Assembly: GCF_002242685.1 (NCBI RefSeq) | Contig: NZ_NBIM01000003.1 | Location: forward strand, 124,001-188,000 | Direction: 5' to 3' | Length of the DNA: 64,000 bases | Source: Oceanimonas doudoroffii | GTDB taxonomy: Bacteria > Pseudomonadota > Gammaproteobacteria > Enterobacterales > Aeromonadaceae | In this document: piece by piece, positions 7,472 to 14,699 of the stretch | Position numbering within the stretch: position 1 is the stretch's first letter | Layout: the number at the start of each line of letters is the position of its first letter | Notes under the pieces: model-generated | What the model saw: only the letters and a program-made list of their open reading frames with translations | Told to the model about the DNA's origin: nothing | The model's database searches: none | Position numbers and translations under genes: made by a program

Positions 7472-8575
7472 GTGATCAAGACGCCTTACTATCTCATCGA
7501 CAAGAGCAAGCTGCTGCGCAACATGGAGAGAATCGCCTATGTTCGCGAGCACTCCGGCGCCAAGGCGCTGCTGGCCCTGAAATGCTTTGCCACCTGGTCG
7601 GTATTTGACCTGATGAGCCAGTACATGGACGGCACCACCTCTTCCTCCCTCAACGAAGTGAAGCTCGGCAAACAGAAATTCGGCGGCGAAACCCATGCCT
7701 ACAGCGTGGCCTATGGCGACGACGAAATTGAAGAAGTGCTGGCTCACTCCGACAAGGTAATCTTCAACACCATCGGCCAGCTTGAGCGTTTTGAACAAGC
7801 CTCCGCCAGCCACGTGCGCGGTCTGCGCCTGAACCCGGGGGTGTCCAGCTCCGAGTTTCTGATCGCCGACCCGTCCCGTCCCTTCAGCCGTCTGGGTGAG
7901 TGGGACGCCGCCAAGGTGGAAGCGGTGATGGACAAAATCTCCGGCTTCATGATTCACAACAACTGCGAAAACAGCGACTTTGACCTGTTTGATCGCATGC
8001 TGGGTGAGATTGAAGACAAATTCGGCGGCCTGCTGAGCCGGCCGCAAATCACCTGGGTAAGCCTGGGCGGCGGCATTCACTTCACCGGTGAAGACTACCC
8101 GGTAGACCGCTTCTGTGCCCGGCTCAAGGCCTTTTCAGAGCGCTTTGGCGTGCAGGTGTATCTGGAGCCCGGCGAGGCCTCCATCACCATGAGTACCTCG
8201 CTGGAAGTGACCGTGCTCGACACCCTGTTCAACGGCAAGCAACTGGCCATAGTGGACAGCTCCATTGAAGCCCATATGCTCGACCTGCTGATCTACCGGG
8301 AGACCGCCAAGATGGCGCCCAACGACGGCGAACATCGGTACATGGTGTGCGGCAAGTCCTGTCTGGCCGGCGACATATTCGGCGAATTCAACTTCGACCG
8401 GCCGCTGCAGGTAGGGGATCGGCTATCCTTTATCGATGCCGCCGGCTACACCATGGTGAAGAAGAACTGGTTCAACGGCGTGCAGATGCCCGCCATCGCC
8501 GTGCGTGAACTCGACGGCAGCGTAAACCTGGTCAGGGGATTTACCTTTGACGACTTTGTAGACAGCCTCTCCTGA
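7472..8575 (+). CDS. nspC: Carboxynorspermidine/carboxyspermidine decarboxylase
   Basis: A fold III PLP decarboxylase (alanine racemase-like barrel) of ~367 residues. KTPYYLIDKSKLLRNMERI and ALLALKCFATWSVFD carry the N-terminal strand and the PLP lysine of the NspC family; SLGGGIHFTGEDYPVDRF and the C-terminal GKSCLAGDIFGEF are the phosphate-loop and the cysteine loop at the dimer active site. It decarboxylates carboxy(nor)spermidine to the polyamine. GTG at 7472 is preferred: SD GGAGG (7457-7461) is 10 nt away, whereas the in-frame ATG at 7463 is only 1 nt from it. The partner dehydrogenase follows 52 bases downstream, the usual two-gene arrangement. Confidence 0.9.
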   Translation: MIKTPYYLIDKSKLLRNMERIAYVREHSGAKALLALKCFATWSVFDLMSQYMDGTTSSSLNEVKLGKQKFGGETHAYSVAYGDDEIEEVLAHSDKVIFNTIGQLERFEQASASHVRGLRLNPGVSSSEFLIADPSRPFSRLGEWDAAKVEAVMDKISGFMIHNNCENSDFDLFDRMLGEIEDKFGGLLSRPQITWVSLGGGIHFTGEDYPVDRFCARLKAFSERFGVQVYLEPGEASITMSTSLEVTVLDTLFNGKQLAIVDSSIEAHMLDLLIYRETAKMAPNDGEHRYMVCGKSCLAGDIFGEFNFDRPLQVGDRLSFIDAAGYTMVKKNWFNGVQMPAIAVRELDGSVNLVRGFTFDDFVDSLS

Positions 8576-8627
8576 GGCATGGAGTAAACCACAACGCAGC
8601 CTTTCAAGGAGGCTCCAGAGGAAAAAA

Positions 8628-9866
8628 ATGAAGAAAAACGTTCTGATTATTGGTGCCGGTGGTGTCGCCCAGGTTGTTGCCCACAAATGTGCGCAACATA
8701 ACGATGTTCTGGGTAACATTCACATCGCCTCGCGCACTGTCGAGAAATGTCAGCAAATCGTCGACAGCGTACGGGAAAAGGGCAGCCTCAAGGTTGCCGG
8801 TGAATTGCAAGCCCATGCCCTGGATGCGCTCGATATAGAAGCCACCAAGGCGTTGATTGACAAAACACAGTCGCAACTGGTGATCAATGTCGGATCGGCT
8901 TTCATCAATATGTCGGTGCTGCAGGCCTGTATCGAGACCGGCGCCGCCTACCTCGACACCGCCATTCACGAAGATCCCACCAAGATCTGCGAAAATCCGC
9001 CCTGGTATGCCAACTATGAGTGGAAGCGCAAGGCCATCTGCGAAGAGAAAGGCATTACCGCCATTCTGGGTGCCGGCTTTGACCCAGGTGTGGTCAACGC
9101 CTACGCCGCGGTGGCGGTGAACGAATACTTCGACAGCGTCGACTCCATCGACATCATCGACATCAACGCCGGCAGCCACGGTCGTTACTTTGCCACCAAC
9201 TTCGATCCGGAAATCAACTTCCGCGAGTTCACCGGCCGCGTCTGGTCCTGGCAGAACAACGAGTGGGTGCAGAACCAAATGTTCGAGCACAAGCGCACCG
9301 ACGACCTGCCGGTAGTGGGCATGCAGACCAGCTACATGACCGGCCACGACGAAGTGCACTCCCTGTCCCAGAACCTGGGCGTGCCCAATGTGCGCTTCTG
9401 GATGGGCTTTGGCGAGCATTACATCAATGTGTTCACCGTGCTCAAGAATCTGGGCCTGCTGTCCGAGCAGCCGGTGAAAACCGCCGAAGGCCTGGAAGTG
9501 GTACCGCTCAAGGTGGTCAAGGCCGTGCTGCCCGATCCGTCTTCCCTGGCCCCGGACTACACCGGCAAGACCTGCATCGGTGACCAGGTGAAGGGCAAGA
9601 AGGACGGCAAGGACAAGGAAGTGTTCATCTATAACGTGGCCGACCACGCCGACGCCTATGCCGAAGTGGGCAGCCAGGGCATTTCCTACACCGCCGGGGT
9701 GCCGCCGGTGGCCGCCGCCCTGCTGATCGCCAGCGGTGAATGGGACGTGAAGAAAATGGCCAACATCGAAGAGCTGGATCCCAAGCCATTCATCAACCTG
9801 CTCAATGAAATGGGTCTGCCGACCCGCATCAAGGACGAGCAGGGCGACCGCCCGCTGAGCTTCTGA
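8628..9866 (+). CDS. Carboxynorspermidine/carboxyspermidine dehydrogenase (saccharopine dehydrogenase family)
   Basis: A 412-residue saccharopine-dehydrogenase-like protein. The NADPH Rossmann motif VLIIGAGGVAQVVAHKC is at residues ~4-20; the core contains INVGSAFINMSVLQACIETGAAYLDTA and GAGFDPGVVNAYAA, typical of CANSDH/Lys1-like enzymes. It condenses aspartate semialdehyde with a diamine (putrescine or diaminopropane) and reduces the imine, giving the substrate of NspC. It is the second gene of the nspC operon, with SD GGAG-like sequence before the ATG, and is closed by a terminator. The diaminobutyrate aminotransferase/decarboxylase fusion often found with it in Vibrio is absent, suggesting putrescine as diamine (inference). 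Confidence 0.9.
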   Translation: MKKNVLIIGAGGVAQVVAHKCAQHNDVLGNIHIASRTVEKCQQIVDSVREKGSLKVAGELQAHALDALDIEATKALIDKTQSQLVINVGSAFINMSVLQACIETGAAYLDTAIHEDPTKICENPPWYANYEWKRKAICEEKGITAILGAGFDPGVVNAYAAVAVNEYFDSVDSIDIIDINAGSHGRYFATNFDPEINFREFTGRVWSWQNNEWVQNQMFEHKRTDDLPVVGMQTSYMTGHDEVHSLSQNLGVPNVRFWMGFGEHYINVFTVLKNLGLLSEQPVKTAEGLEVVPLKVVKAVLPDPSSLAPDYTGKTCIGDQVKGKKDGKDKEVFIYNVADHADAYAEVGSQGISYTAGVPPVAAALLIASGEWDVKKMANIEELDPKPFINLLNEMGLPTRIKDEQGDRPLSF

Positions 9867-9883
9867 GCTTAGTTCGCGAATGC

Positions 9884-9913
9884 AAAAGGCCAGTCGCAAG
9901 ACTGGCCTTTTTT
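9884..9913 (+). terminator. Rho-independent terminator of the nspC operon
   Basis: GGCCAGTC/GACTGGCC stem with a GCAA loop, flanked by A4 and T6. Confidence 0.9.
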
Positions 9914-9963
9914 GTGTGCAGCGCGAAGCAACAGCGGGATTGACTGTATTCAGTCAATCAGTA

Positions 9964-10047
9964 GTAGGTTGCGAATGAACACAGCGAATTCCAACACGAA
10001 GCCGGCTGCGAAATGTTGTAAATTCGCTGCGCCCATCGCCAATCTAC
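9964..10047 (+). repeat. Dispersed palindromic repeat, copy 1 (degenerate)
   Basis: Begins GTAGGTTG and ends CAATCTAC. Each half resembles GTAGGTTG-n-ATGAGCGnAGCGAA-n-CAACA, the halves being inverted about a central AGCCGGCTGCG-like segment. It shares this plan with the better-preserved copy at 22099-22179. Both lie just after coding genes, as REP/BIME-like elements do. Confidence 0.65.
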
Positions 10048-10057
10048 AGGCTTCAGC

Positions 10058-10888
10058 TTATGGCTTGCGACTGGTGCTGGGCGCCTTGCCGCCGATGGCC
10101 TGAGTCACTTTTCGGGCGGCGTCCATTACCAAGGCGCTGAGCTGGGGAATGCGTTCCCATTTCACTCGTACCGCCGGGCCGGAAATGGAAATGGCGGCCA
10201 CCGCTTCACCGTGTTCGTTATAGATGTTGGCGGCAATGCAGCGCAGGCCTTCAAACTGCTCTTCGTCATCGAGGGAATAGCCCTGCTGGGCGATTTTGTG
10301 CAGCTCCAGCTCGAACTGGCTGGGATGAATAATGGTGTGCTCGGTATAGGCCTTCATGCCGTTCTTGCGCACCAGCTCCAACGCTTCTTTCATCGGCAGC
10401 GCCGACAACAGCGCCTTGCCCACGCCGGCGGCATGCACCGGCGAACGGCTGCCCAAAGACACCACCATGCGCATGGTCTGGGGCGACTCCACCTGGCCCA
10501 CATACACCACACTGCCCTGCTCCAGGATCGCCAGGTTGGAAGTTTCGCCGGTTTCCGCCACCAGCCGTTTCATGTGCGGCCGCGCCTGAGCGATAAAGTC
10601 GCGCTTTTTGAGGTAGGCATTGCCAATGGAGAAGGCGTGCACGCCGATGCTCCACAACCCCTGGCTTTCATCCAGATCCACAAAGTCATGGCTGCGCAGG
10701 CTGTTGAGCAGGCGGTGGGCGGTGGACGGCGCCAGTCCCAGGCTGCCGGCCACGTCGGTGAGCGACATGCCCATGTCGGAGGCGGCCAGCCGCTCCAGCA
10801 GTAGCAGTGCCCGGGACAGGGACTGCACCTGGGTGGCGCCGGCCGGCTTGGTGGTTTTTGCTTTTGGCTGTTTTATTGGCTCGACCAT
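10058..10888 (-). CDS. IclR-family transcriptional regulator
   Basis: About 276 residues from the ATG at 10888 (MVEPIKQ). The N-terminal winged HTH is SLSRALLLLERLA...MSLTDVAGSLGLAPSTAHRLLNSL; the C-terminal effector domain has GVGKALLSALP and RCIAANIYNEHGEAVAAISISGP, both IclR hallmarks. IclR proteins respond to small organic acids. The neighbour upstream on the same strand is a YfcC-type carrier, separated by 355 bases with a terminator, so the two are not one operon, but the carrier is a plausible target. Confidence 0.88.
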   Translation of the reverse strand: MVEPIKQPKAKTTKPAGATQVQSLSRALLLLERLAASDMGMSLTDVAGSLGLAPSTAHRLLNSLRSHDFVDLDESQGLWSIGVHAFSIGNAYLKKRDFIAQARPHMKRLVAETGETSNLAILEQGSVVYVGQVESPQTMRMVVSLGSRSPVHAAGVGKALLSALPMKEALELVRKNGMKAYTEHTIIHPSQFELELHKIAQQGYSLDDEEQFEGLRCIAANIYNEHGEAVAAISISGPAVRVKWERIPQLSALVMDAARKVTQAIGGKAPSTSRKP

Positions 10889-11069
10889 GGAAAACCTGAG
10901 CAACACGAAAATCAAAGAATGTTATTGTATTGTTTATCGCCGATTAAGTCCCGCCCAATCCGGCGAGCCTGGCAATTACCTTCACCTGGGTGCAACGGCT
11001 GACACCTCACCGAACGAGCACCGGTTATATCGCTTAAAGGCGTTGATGCACCATGCTACGTGGCGCTAT

Positions 11070-11112
11070 CCCGGCTTGGTTCCCTCTCCCTGACAGCGGG
11101 AACCAAGCCGGG
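11070..11112. repeat. Perfect 15-bp inverted repeat
   Basis: Arms CCCGGCTTGGTTCCC (11070-11084) and its exact complement (11098-11112) are separated by 13 bases. Short GGCGC/GCGCC matches flank it on both sides. There is no T-run on either strand, so it is more like a palindromic intergenic element than a terminator. Confidence 0.7.
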
Positions 11113-11187
11113 CGAATGGCGCCGCGCTCGCATACCGGCAACCTGCTTATTTAAGATGCCTTTCGGGCAGAGTTGCCCTATCGCATA

Positions 11188-11214
11188 GAAAAGGGGCCTT
11201 CCAAAGGAGGCCCC
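11188..11214 (-). terminator. Rho-independent terminator of the YfcC-type carrier
   Basis: On the minus strand GGGGCCTCC and GGAAGGCCCC pair around a short loop, followed by TTTT, 30 bases beyond the stop codon. Confidence 0.8.
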
Positions 11215-11243
11215 ACATGATACTTGAACACCCCGTCAGGGGA

Positions 11244-12695
11244 TCAGCCTGTCCACTGAGTGAACTGGGCGAAGATCAGGAAGCCCATGGAGATGGCCAC
11301 CCAGGTACCGAACAAAGGCAGGAAAAACTTGACCCATTTGTTCCAGCTGACACCCGCCAGTGCCAGCGTAGCCATAAAGTAACCCGAGGTCGGATACAGA
11401 ATGTTACCGATGCCATCGCCCAGCTGGTATGCCAGCACGGCGGTTTGACGGGTCACGCCAACCAGATCAGCCAGCGGCGCCATGATCGGCATGGTTACCA
11501 GCGCCTGGCCACTGCCCGACGGTACCACAAAGTTGAAGCCCAACTGAGAAAGGTACATACCGATGGCAGAAAAGATCGGCGGGAACTCGCCAACCAGGTT
11601 GCCAAGACCGAATACCAGGGTATCCATGATCTGGCCTTCTTCCAGCACCACGGCAACGGCACGGGCAATACCGCAGATCATGGCACCCACCAGGACGTCG
11701 CGGAAACCTTCGTTAAAGCCATCGCAAATGTCCGAAGTCTTCAGGCCCGCAATCATGCCAACCACTACGCCCATGATGATAAACAGCCCCGCCATTTCCA
11801 TCATGAACCAGCCCTGGGTCATCACGCCCCATACCAGGGTGGCAAAGAAACCAAAGGCCGCAAGCGACGCCCACTTCTGACGGGAAGTGGCGGTCAGGGC
11901 ACCTTCATCGTCGGCATGCTGATAGTGCTTGCGCTTCTCCAGCTCCTTGGCATCGCCTTCCATCAGGCTCAGGGCAGGATTGTTTTTTACCTTCAGGGCG
12001 TAACGGGTGACATAGAAAATGCCGGGCACCAGGATGGCGGCAAATACCAGCGCACGCAGTCCCATGCCTGAATACACAGGCAAATCAGCCAGCTGCTGGC
12101 CCAGGCCGGTGTTGATGGGATTGAGCACACCAGAGGTAAAACCGGCAGTGGTGGCGCACAGCGCCACGGCGGCGGCGGTGACGGAGTCAAAGCGCAACGC
12201 CAGCATCAGGGGCAGAATAACGGGCACATACACCAACGCCAGCTCCTGAGTACCTATCAGGGTCGCGATCACGGCAAAGGTGGTCATCAGGACGGGAATG
12301 ATCACTATGGTGTTATGAGCGAACCGACGGGTCAGCTTGTCTACCCCAATCTCGATAATGCCGGTACGGCGCAGCACCATGAACATGCCACCGATGATAA
12401 AGGTGAAGAACACCACAGTACCCGCATCCATCAGTCCTTTGGGAATGGCGAGCATAAAATCCACGGGGCCGACCGGGGTGGACTCAACCACCTGGTAGGA
12501 GTTGGGGTCAATGGTGGTTCGGCCATTGGGACCGGGTACCCGGTCGTATTGCCCGGCGGGAACAATATAGGTCAGCACCGCGGCAATGGCGCTGAATATA
12601 AACAAGATGACATAAATATGAGGCATCTCGAAAGACTTTTTCTTTTTACCTGCGTCGGTAGAAGAAAGTTCATTGGCTTTAGACATGAGACTCAT
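11244..12695 (-). CDS. YfcC-family (DcuC/ArcD-like) membrane transporter
   Basis: About 483 residues from the ATG at 12695, which has GGGAGAGG six bases upstream; the longer frame to 12731 lacks an SD. Residues ~20-45 give a first helix PHIYVILFIFSAIAAVLTYIVPAGQYDR, the opening of the YfcC/C4-dicarboxylate anaerobic carrier-like family. Conserved features include LNPINTGLGQQLADLP, VPSGSGQALVTMPIMAPLAD and YQLGDGIGNILYPTSGYFMA. About 12 membrane segments are apparent. Homologues carry basic amino acids, dipeptides or dicarboxylates; the substrate here is not decided. It is preceded by a long AT-rich region and followed by its own terminator. Confidence 0.85.
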   Translation of the reverse strand: MSLMSKANELSSTDAGKKKKSFEMPHIYVILFIFSAIAAVLTYIVPAGQYDRVPGPNGRTTIDPNSYQVVESTPVGPVDFMLAIPKGLMDAGTVVFFTFIIGGMFMVLRRTGIIEIGVDKLTRRFAHNTIVIIPVLMTTFAVIATLIGTQELALVYVPVILPLMLALRFDSVTAAAVALCATTAGFTSGVLNPINTGLGQQLADLPVYSGMGLRALVFAAILVPGIFYVTRYALKVKNNPALSLMEGDAKELEKRKHYQHADDEGALTATSRQKWASLAAFGFFATLVWGVMTQGWFMMEMAGLFIIMGVVVGMIAGLKTSDICDGFNEGFRDVLVGAMICGIARAVAVVLEEGQIMDTLVFGLGNLVGEFPPIFSAIGMYLSQLGFNFVVPSGSGQALVTMPIMAPLADLVGVTRQTAVLAYQLGDGIGNILYPTSGYFMATLALAGVSWNKWVKFFLPLFGTWVAISMGFLIFAQFTQWTG

Positions 12696-13322
12696 GACCT
12701 CTCCCTTTTTACAACAACTGATTAAATCCATTTACGCTGGCTAGCGTGTTTCCAAGGTCGCGGTGTCATTTCAACATCAAGAGTCGTATGGCTAATCCTT
12801 GCGAACCTCCCAACCATTATTAACCATTCATTAACCGGCAAGCAACTAGTTTTAAAAACCAATTCCACATTGCGGAAATCTTTATTTAAAGAAAAAAGCA
12901 GAATCACTAACAAATGAACGCAAGTTACTGTAATCATCTGTTTTATATTGGTTTTTTATCGAAAATAACAAGGAATAAATTGTGAGCATTATTGTTTTTA
13001 TTTTGGCGCACTAACTAACTCAATTAATTAGACAATATAGATAAAACCTGACCTCAAAAATAAACAGCAAAAAAAACATAATATAAACAACTTGTACAAT
13101 TCGCCCGCACCATAAAGCTTCATATAAAAACAAAAAGAATTCGAATGAATACATCTTATTGATTCCCCTGCGCCGGTCCTTTCCATTTCATTAAACGGAT
13201 GGACCGTAAAGGTGCGTGCGATTGCCGGCACGCGTCAGGTAATAAAGGCAATGACACAGGGTAAAAACACAGACTGGTGAACACCTCAAAAAGGCACGGT
13301 AACCCCATGATGAATCGCCGGG
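12696..13322. other. AT-rich intergenic region upstream of the YfcC-type gene
   Basis: About 630 bases, strikingly AT-rich from ~12880 to ~13145 compared with the GC-rich surroundings. No open frame has a ribosome-binding site or coding-like composition. It must contain the carrier promoter (minus strand). Its position next to a tRNA operon and a decayed tRNA copy would fit the scar of a lost element. Confidence 0.5.
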
Positions 13323-13352
13323 CACAAAAAAACCGACGCTGTGGTCGGTTTA
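13323..13352 (-). terminator. Second (distal) terminator of the tRNA operon, duplicate
   Basis: On the minus strand AAACCGAC-CACAGC-GTCGGTTTTTTT forms a stem-loop with T-run. It is nearly identical to the terminator at 13446-13470, indicating a duplicated tRNA-Pro plus terminator unit. Confidence 0.7.
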
Positions 13353-13365
13353 CTTGGGATCGCCC

Positions 13366-13439
13366 TTGCGGTGTTGCAGTATTCGAGTCGACGCCCCAAA
13401 CGGACGGCACGAGTGCGGACCGGGCGGCGCTGAATTGCA
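13366..13439 (-). pseudogene. Decayed tRNA-Pro(TGG) copy
   Basis: Aligned with the intact tRNA-Pro at 13474-13550, this stretch keeps GTGTTGCAGTATTCGA (T-arm region), CCCCAAAC (anticodon region) and GCGGACCGGGCGGCGCTGAA (D-arm and acceptor), but with many substitutions that break the acceptor and anticodon stems. It is followed by a copy of the same terminator. It is best read as a tandem duplication that has degenerated. Confidence 0.6.
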
Positions 13440-13445
13440 GGCATA

Positions 13446-13470
13446 AAAAAACCGACACTAGGTCGGTTAA
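13446..13470 (-). terminator. Terminator of the tRNA operon
   Basis: On the minus strand AACCGAC-CTAGT-GTCGGTT is followed by T's, a few bases after tRNA-Pro. Confidence 0.75.
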
Positions 13471-13473
13471 TTC

Positions 13474-13550
<77 letters not shown>

Positions 13551-13583
13551 AAACTGTTCTCTTGCGAAACTGTTTGAAAGCAG

Positions 13584-13669
13584 TGGTGCGAAGGGGGGGA
13601 CTTGAACCCCCACGTCCGAAGGACACTAACACCTGAAGCTAGCGCGTCTACCAATTCCGCCACCCTCGC
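13584..13669 (-). tRNA. leuT: tRNA-Leu(CAG)
   Basis: 86 nt with long variable arm and CCA. The anticodon arm GCTAGCTTCAGGTGTTAGT carries CAG; the T-arm is GGGGGTTCAAGTCCCCC. Third gene of the operon. Confidence 0.95.
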
Positions 13670-13701
13670 ATGTTTACTGCTTTCAGGCCTTGGCCTGAAA
13701 C

Positions 13702-13778
13702 TGGGGTGACCGACGGGGCTCGAACCCGCGACAACCGGAATCACAATCCGGGACTCTACCAACTGAGCTACGGTCACC
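13702..13778 (-). tRNA. hisR: tRNA-His(GTG)
   Basis: 77 nt including the extra 5' G opposite the C discriminator and the encoded CCA. The anticodon loop ATTGTGATT carries GTG. Second gene of the operon. Confidence 0.95.
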
Positions 13779-13806
13779 ATAATCAAATTGTTGTCCAACT
13801 ACCGAA

Positions 13807-13883
<77 letters not shown>

Positions 13884-13903
13884 TCTATATTTGGACGCTG
13901 CGA

Positions 13904-13932
13904 ATACTAAGGTCAGCCCCCGCCCTTGTCCA
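13904..13932 (-). promoter_or_regulatory. Promoter of the argX-hisR-leuT-proM operon
   Basis: On the minus strand TGGACA (-35, 13927-13932) and TAGTAT (-10, 13904-13909) are 17 bp apart, followed by a GC-rich TCGCAGCG discriminator, as expected for stringently controlled stable-RNA promoters. Confidence 0.65.
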
Positions 13933-13952
13933 GCACTTTTTTGTCTTTACCG

Positions 13953-13991
13953 GCCATCTGCCGGTTTTGTCGGCAGAATGGCGTTTTTTTT
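13953..13991 (+). terminator. Strong plus-strand terminator-like hairpin with no upstream gene
   Basis: GCCATCTGCCG and CGGCAGAATGGC pair with one bulge around a T-rich loop, followed by eight T's. It points toward the TetR gene, yet the tRNAs upstream are on the opposite strand. It may insulate tetR from antisense read-through. Confidence 0.7.
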
Positions 13992-14024
13992 AACTAAAGT
14001 GAAGAAAGGGCCACACTGCGGCGA

Positions 14025-14052
14025 TTGACTTGAAGTGACGATGGCCTAGAAT
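14025..14052 (+). promoter_or_regulatory. Promoter of the tetR-like gene
   Basis: TTGACT (14025-14030) and TAGAAT (14047-14052) with 16-bp spacing. The predicted start (~14059) abuts a perfect palindrome, suggesting autorepression. Confidence 0.6.
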
Positions 14053-14060
14053 CAGCAGTC

Positions 14061-14076
14061 GAATGAACGTTCATTC
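14061..14076. promoter_or_regulatory. Operator palindrome for the TetR-family regulator
   Basis: GAATGAACGTTCATTC is a perfect 16-bp palindrome just downstream of the promoter -10 box. GAACGTTC-centred palindromes of this size are common operators of TetR regulators of RND pumps. Confidence 0.7.
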
Positions 14077-14107
14077 ATTTATGGTTCAGACTTCAGACAG
14101 AGAACAG

Positions 14108-14674
14108 ATGACAAACAAGCGCGAGCGCATTCTCAATGCGGCGGAACACCTGATCGCCAACCTCGGCTTTCAGGGCATGTCGATGCAGCTGGTCGCCCGG
14201 GAAGCCGGTGTGGCCACCGGCACCATTTATCGCTATTTCAGGGACAAGGAAAGCCTGCTGCGCTGTGTGCATGAAGAGCGAATGCAGGAGGTGTCTGTGG
14301 CCCTGCTGCAGGGCGTCAACACGCAGGACCCCAGCCTGGCGCAGTTTCGCCTGCTGTGGCAGAACTGCCTGCATTACCTGCTGAGCAACCCCGACTGTCT
14401 GTTGTACCGCGTGCAGTACGAAGCCTCTCCCCTGTTCAGCAGAGAAGAGGAAGAACGCATGGATGAACGCTATTTCAAACCGGTGTTCGAGTTTTTCGAA
14501 CGCGGCCGGGACATCGGCCTGTTTCGGGATCTGCCATCAGACCTGCTGGGATTCCTGGCGCTGGAAAATCTGATGCTGTTAACCCAGAGGCACGCCCGGG
14601 GCTGTATTCAGATGAACGAGGCCGTCTTTGACGAGCTGATGGATGCAGCCTGGAACGCCATTTTAAAACGCTAA
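14108..14674 (+). CDS. TetR-family repressor of the adjacent RND pump
   Basis: About 188 residues. The HTH is RERILNAAEHLIANLGFQGMSMQLVAREAGVATGTIYRYFRDKESLL, canonical TetR_N. The C-terminal ligand domain is diverse. ATG 14108 is chosen because the ATG at 14063 lies within the operator palindrome and the residues before MTNKRER are not family-like. The pump genes start 25 bases after its stop, so the regulator and pump are probably one transcript, negatively autoregulated at 14061-14076. Confidence 0.88.
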   Translation: MTNKRERILNAAEHLIANLGFQGMSMQLVAREAGVATGTIYRYFRDKESLLRCVHEERMQEVSVALLQGVNTQDPSLAQFRLLWQNCLHYLLSNPDCLLYRVQYEASPLFSREEEERMDERYFKPVFEFFERGRDIGLFRDLPSDLLGFLALENLMLLTQRHARGCIQMNEAVFDELMDAAWNAILKR

Positions 14675-14699
14675 CAACCACGTCGCGGGAGTGACTTCG

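Larger units (their letters stand above)
10889..11243 (-). other. Intergenic region between the YfcC carrier and IclR
   Basis: 355 bases with no supported gene. It holds a strong terminator for the upstream carrier (11188-11214) and a perfect 15-bp inverted repeat (11070-11112). The IclR promoter must lie in the AT-rich part near 10890-10940. Confidence 0.6.

Noticed and set aside
9912..10103. 63-codon plus-strand frame over the dispersed repeat
   Set aside because: It is formed mainly by the palindromic repeat sequence and has no ribosome-binding site.
12722..12937. Short minus-strand frame upstream of the YfcC-type gene
   Set aside because: No ribosome-binding site, random-looking sequence, and it lies in the probable promoter region.
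13028..13231. 67-codon minus-strand frame in the AT-rich region
   Set aside because: Composition follows the AT-rich background; no SD or similarity to any family I know.
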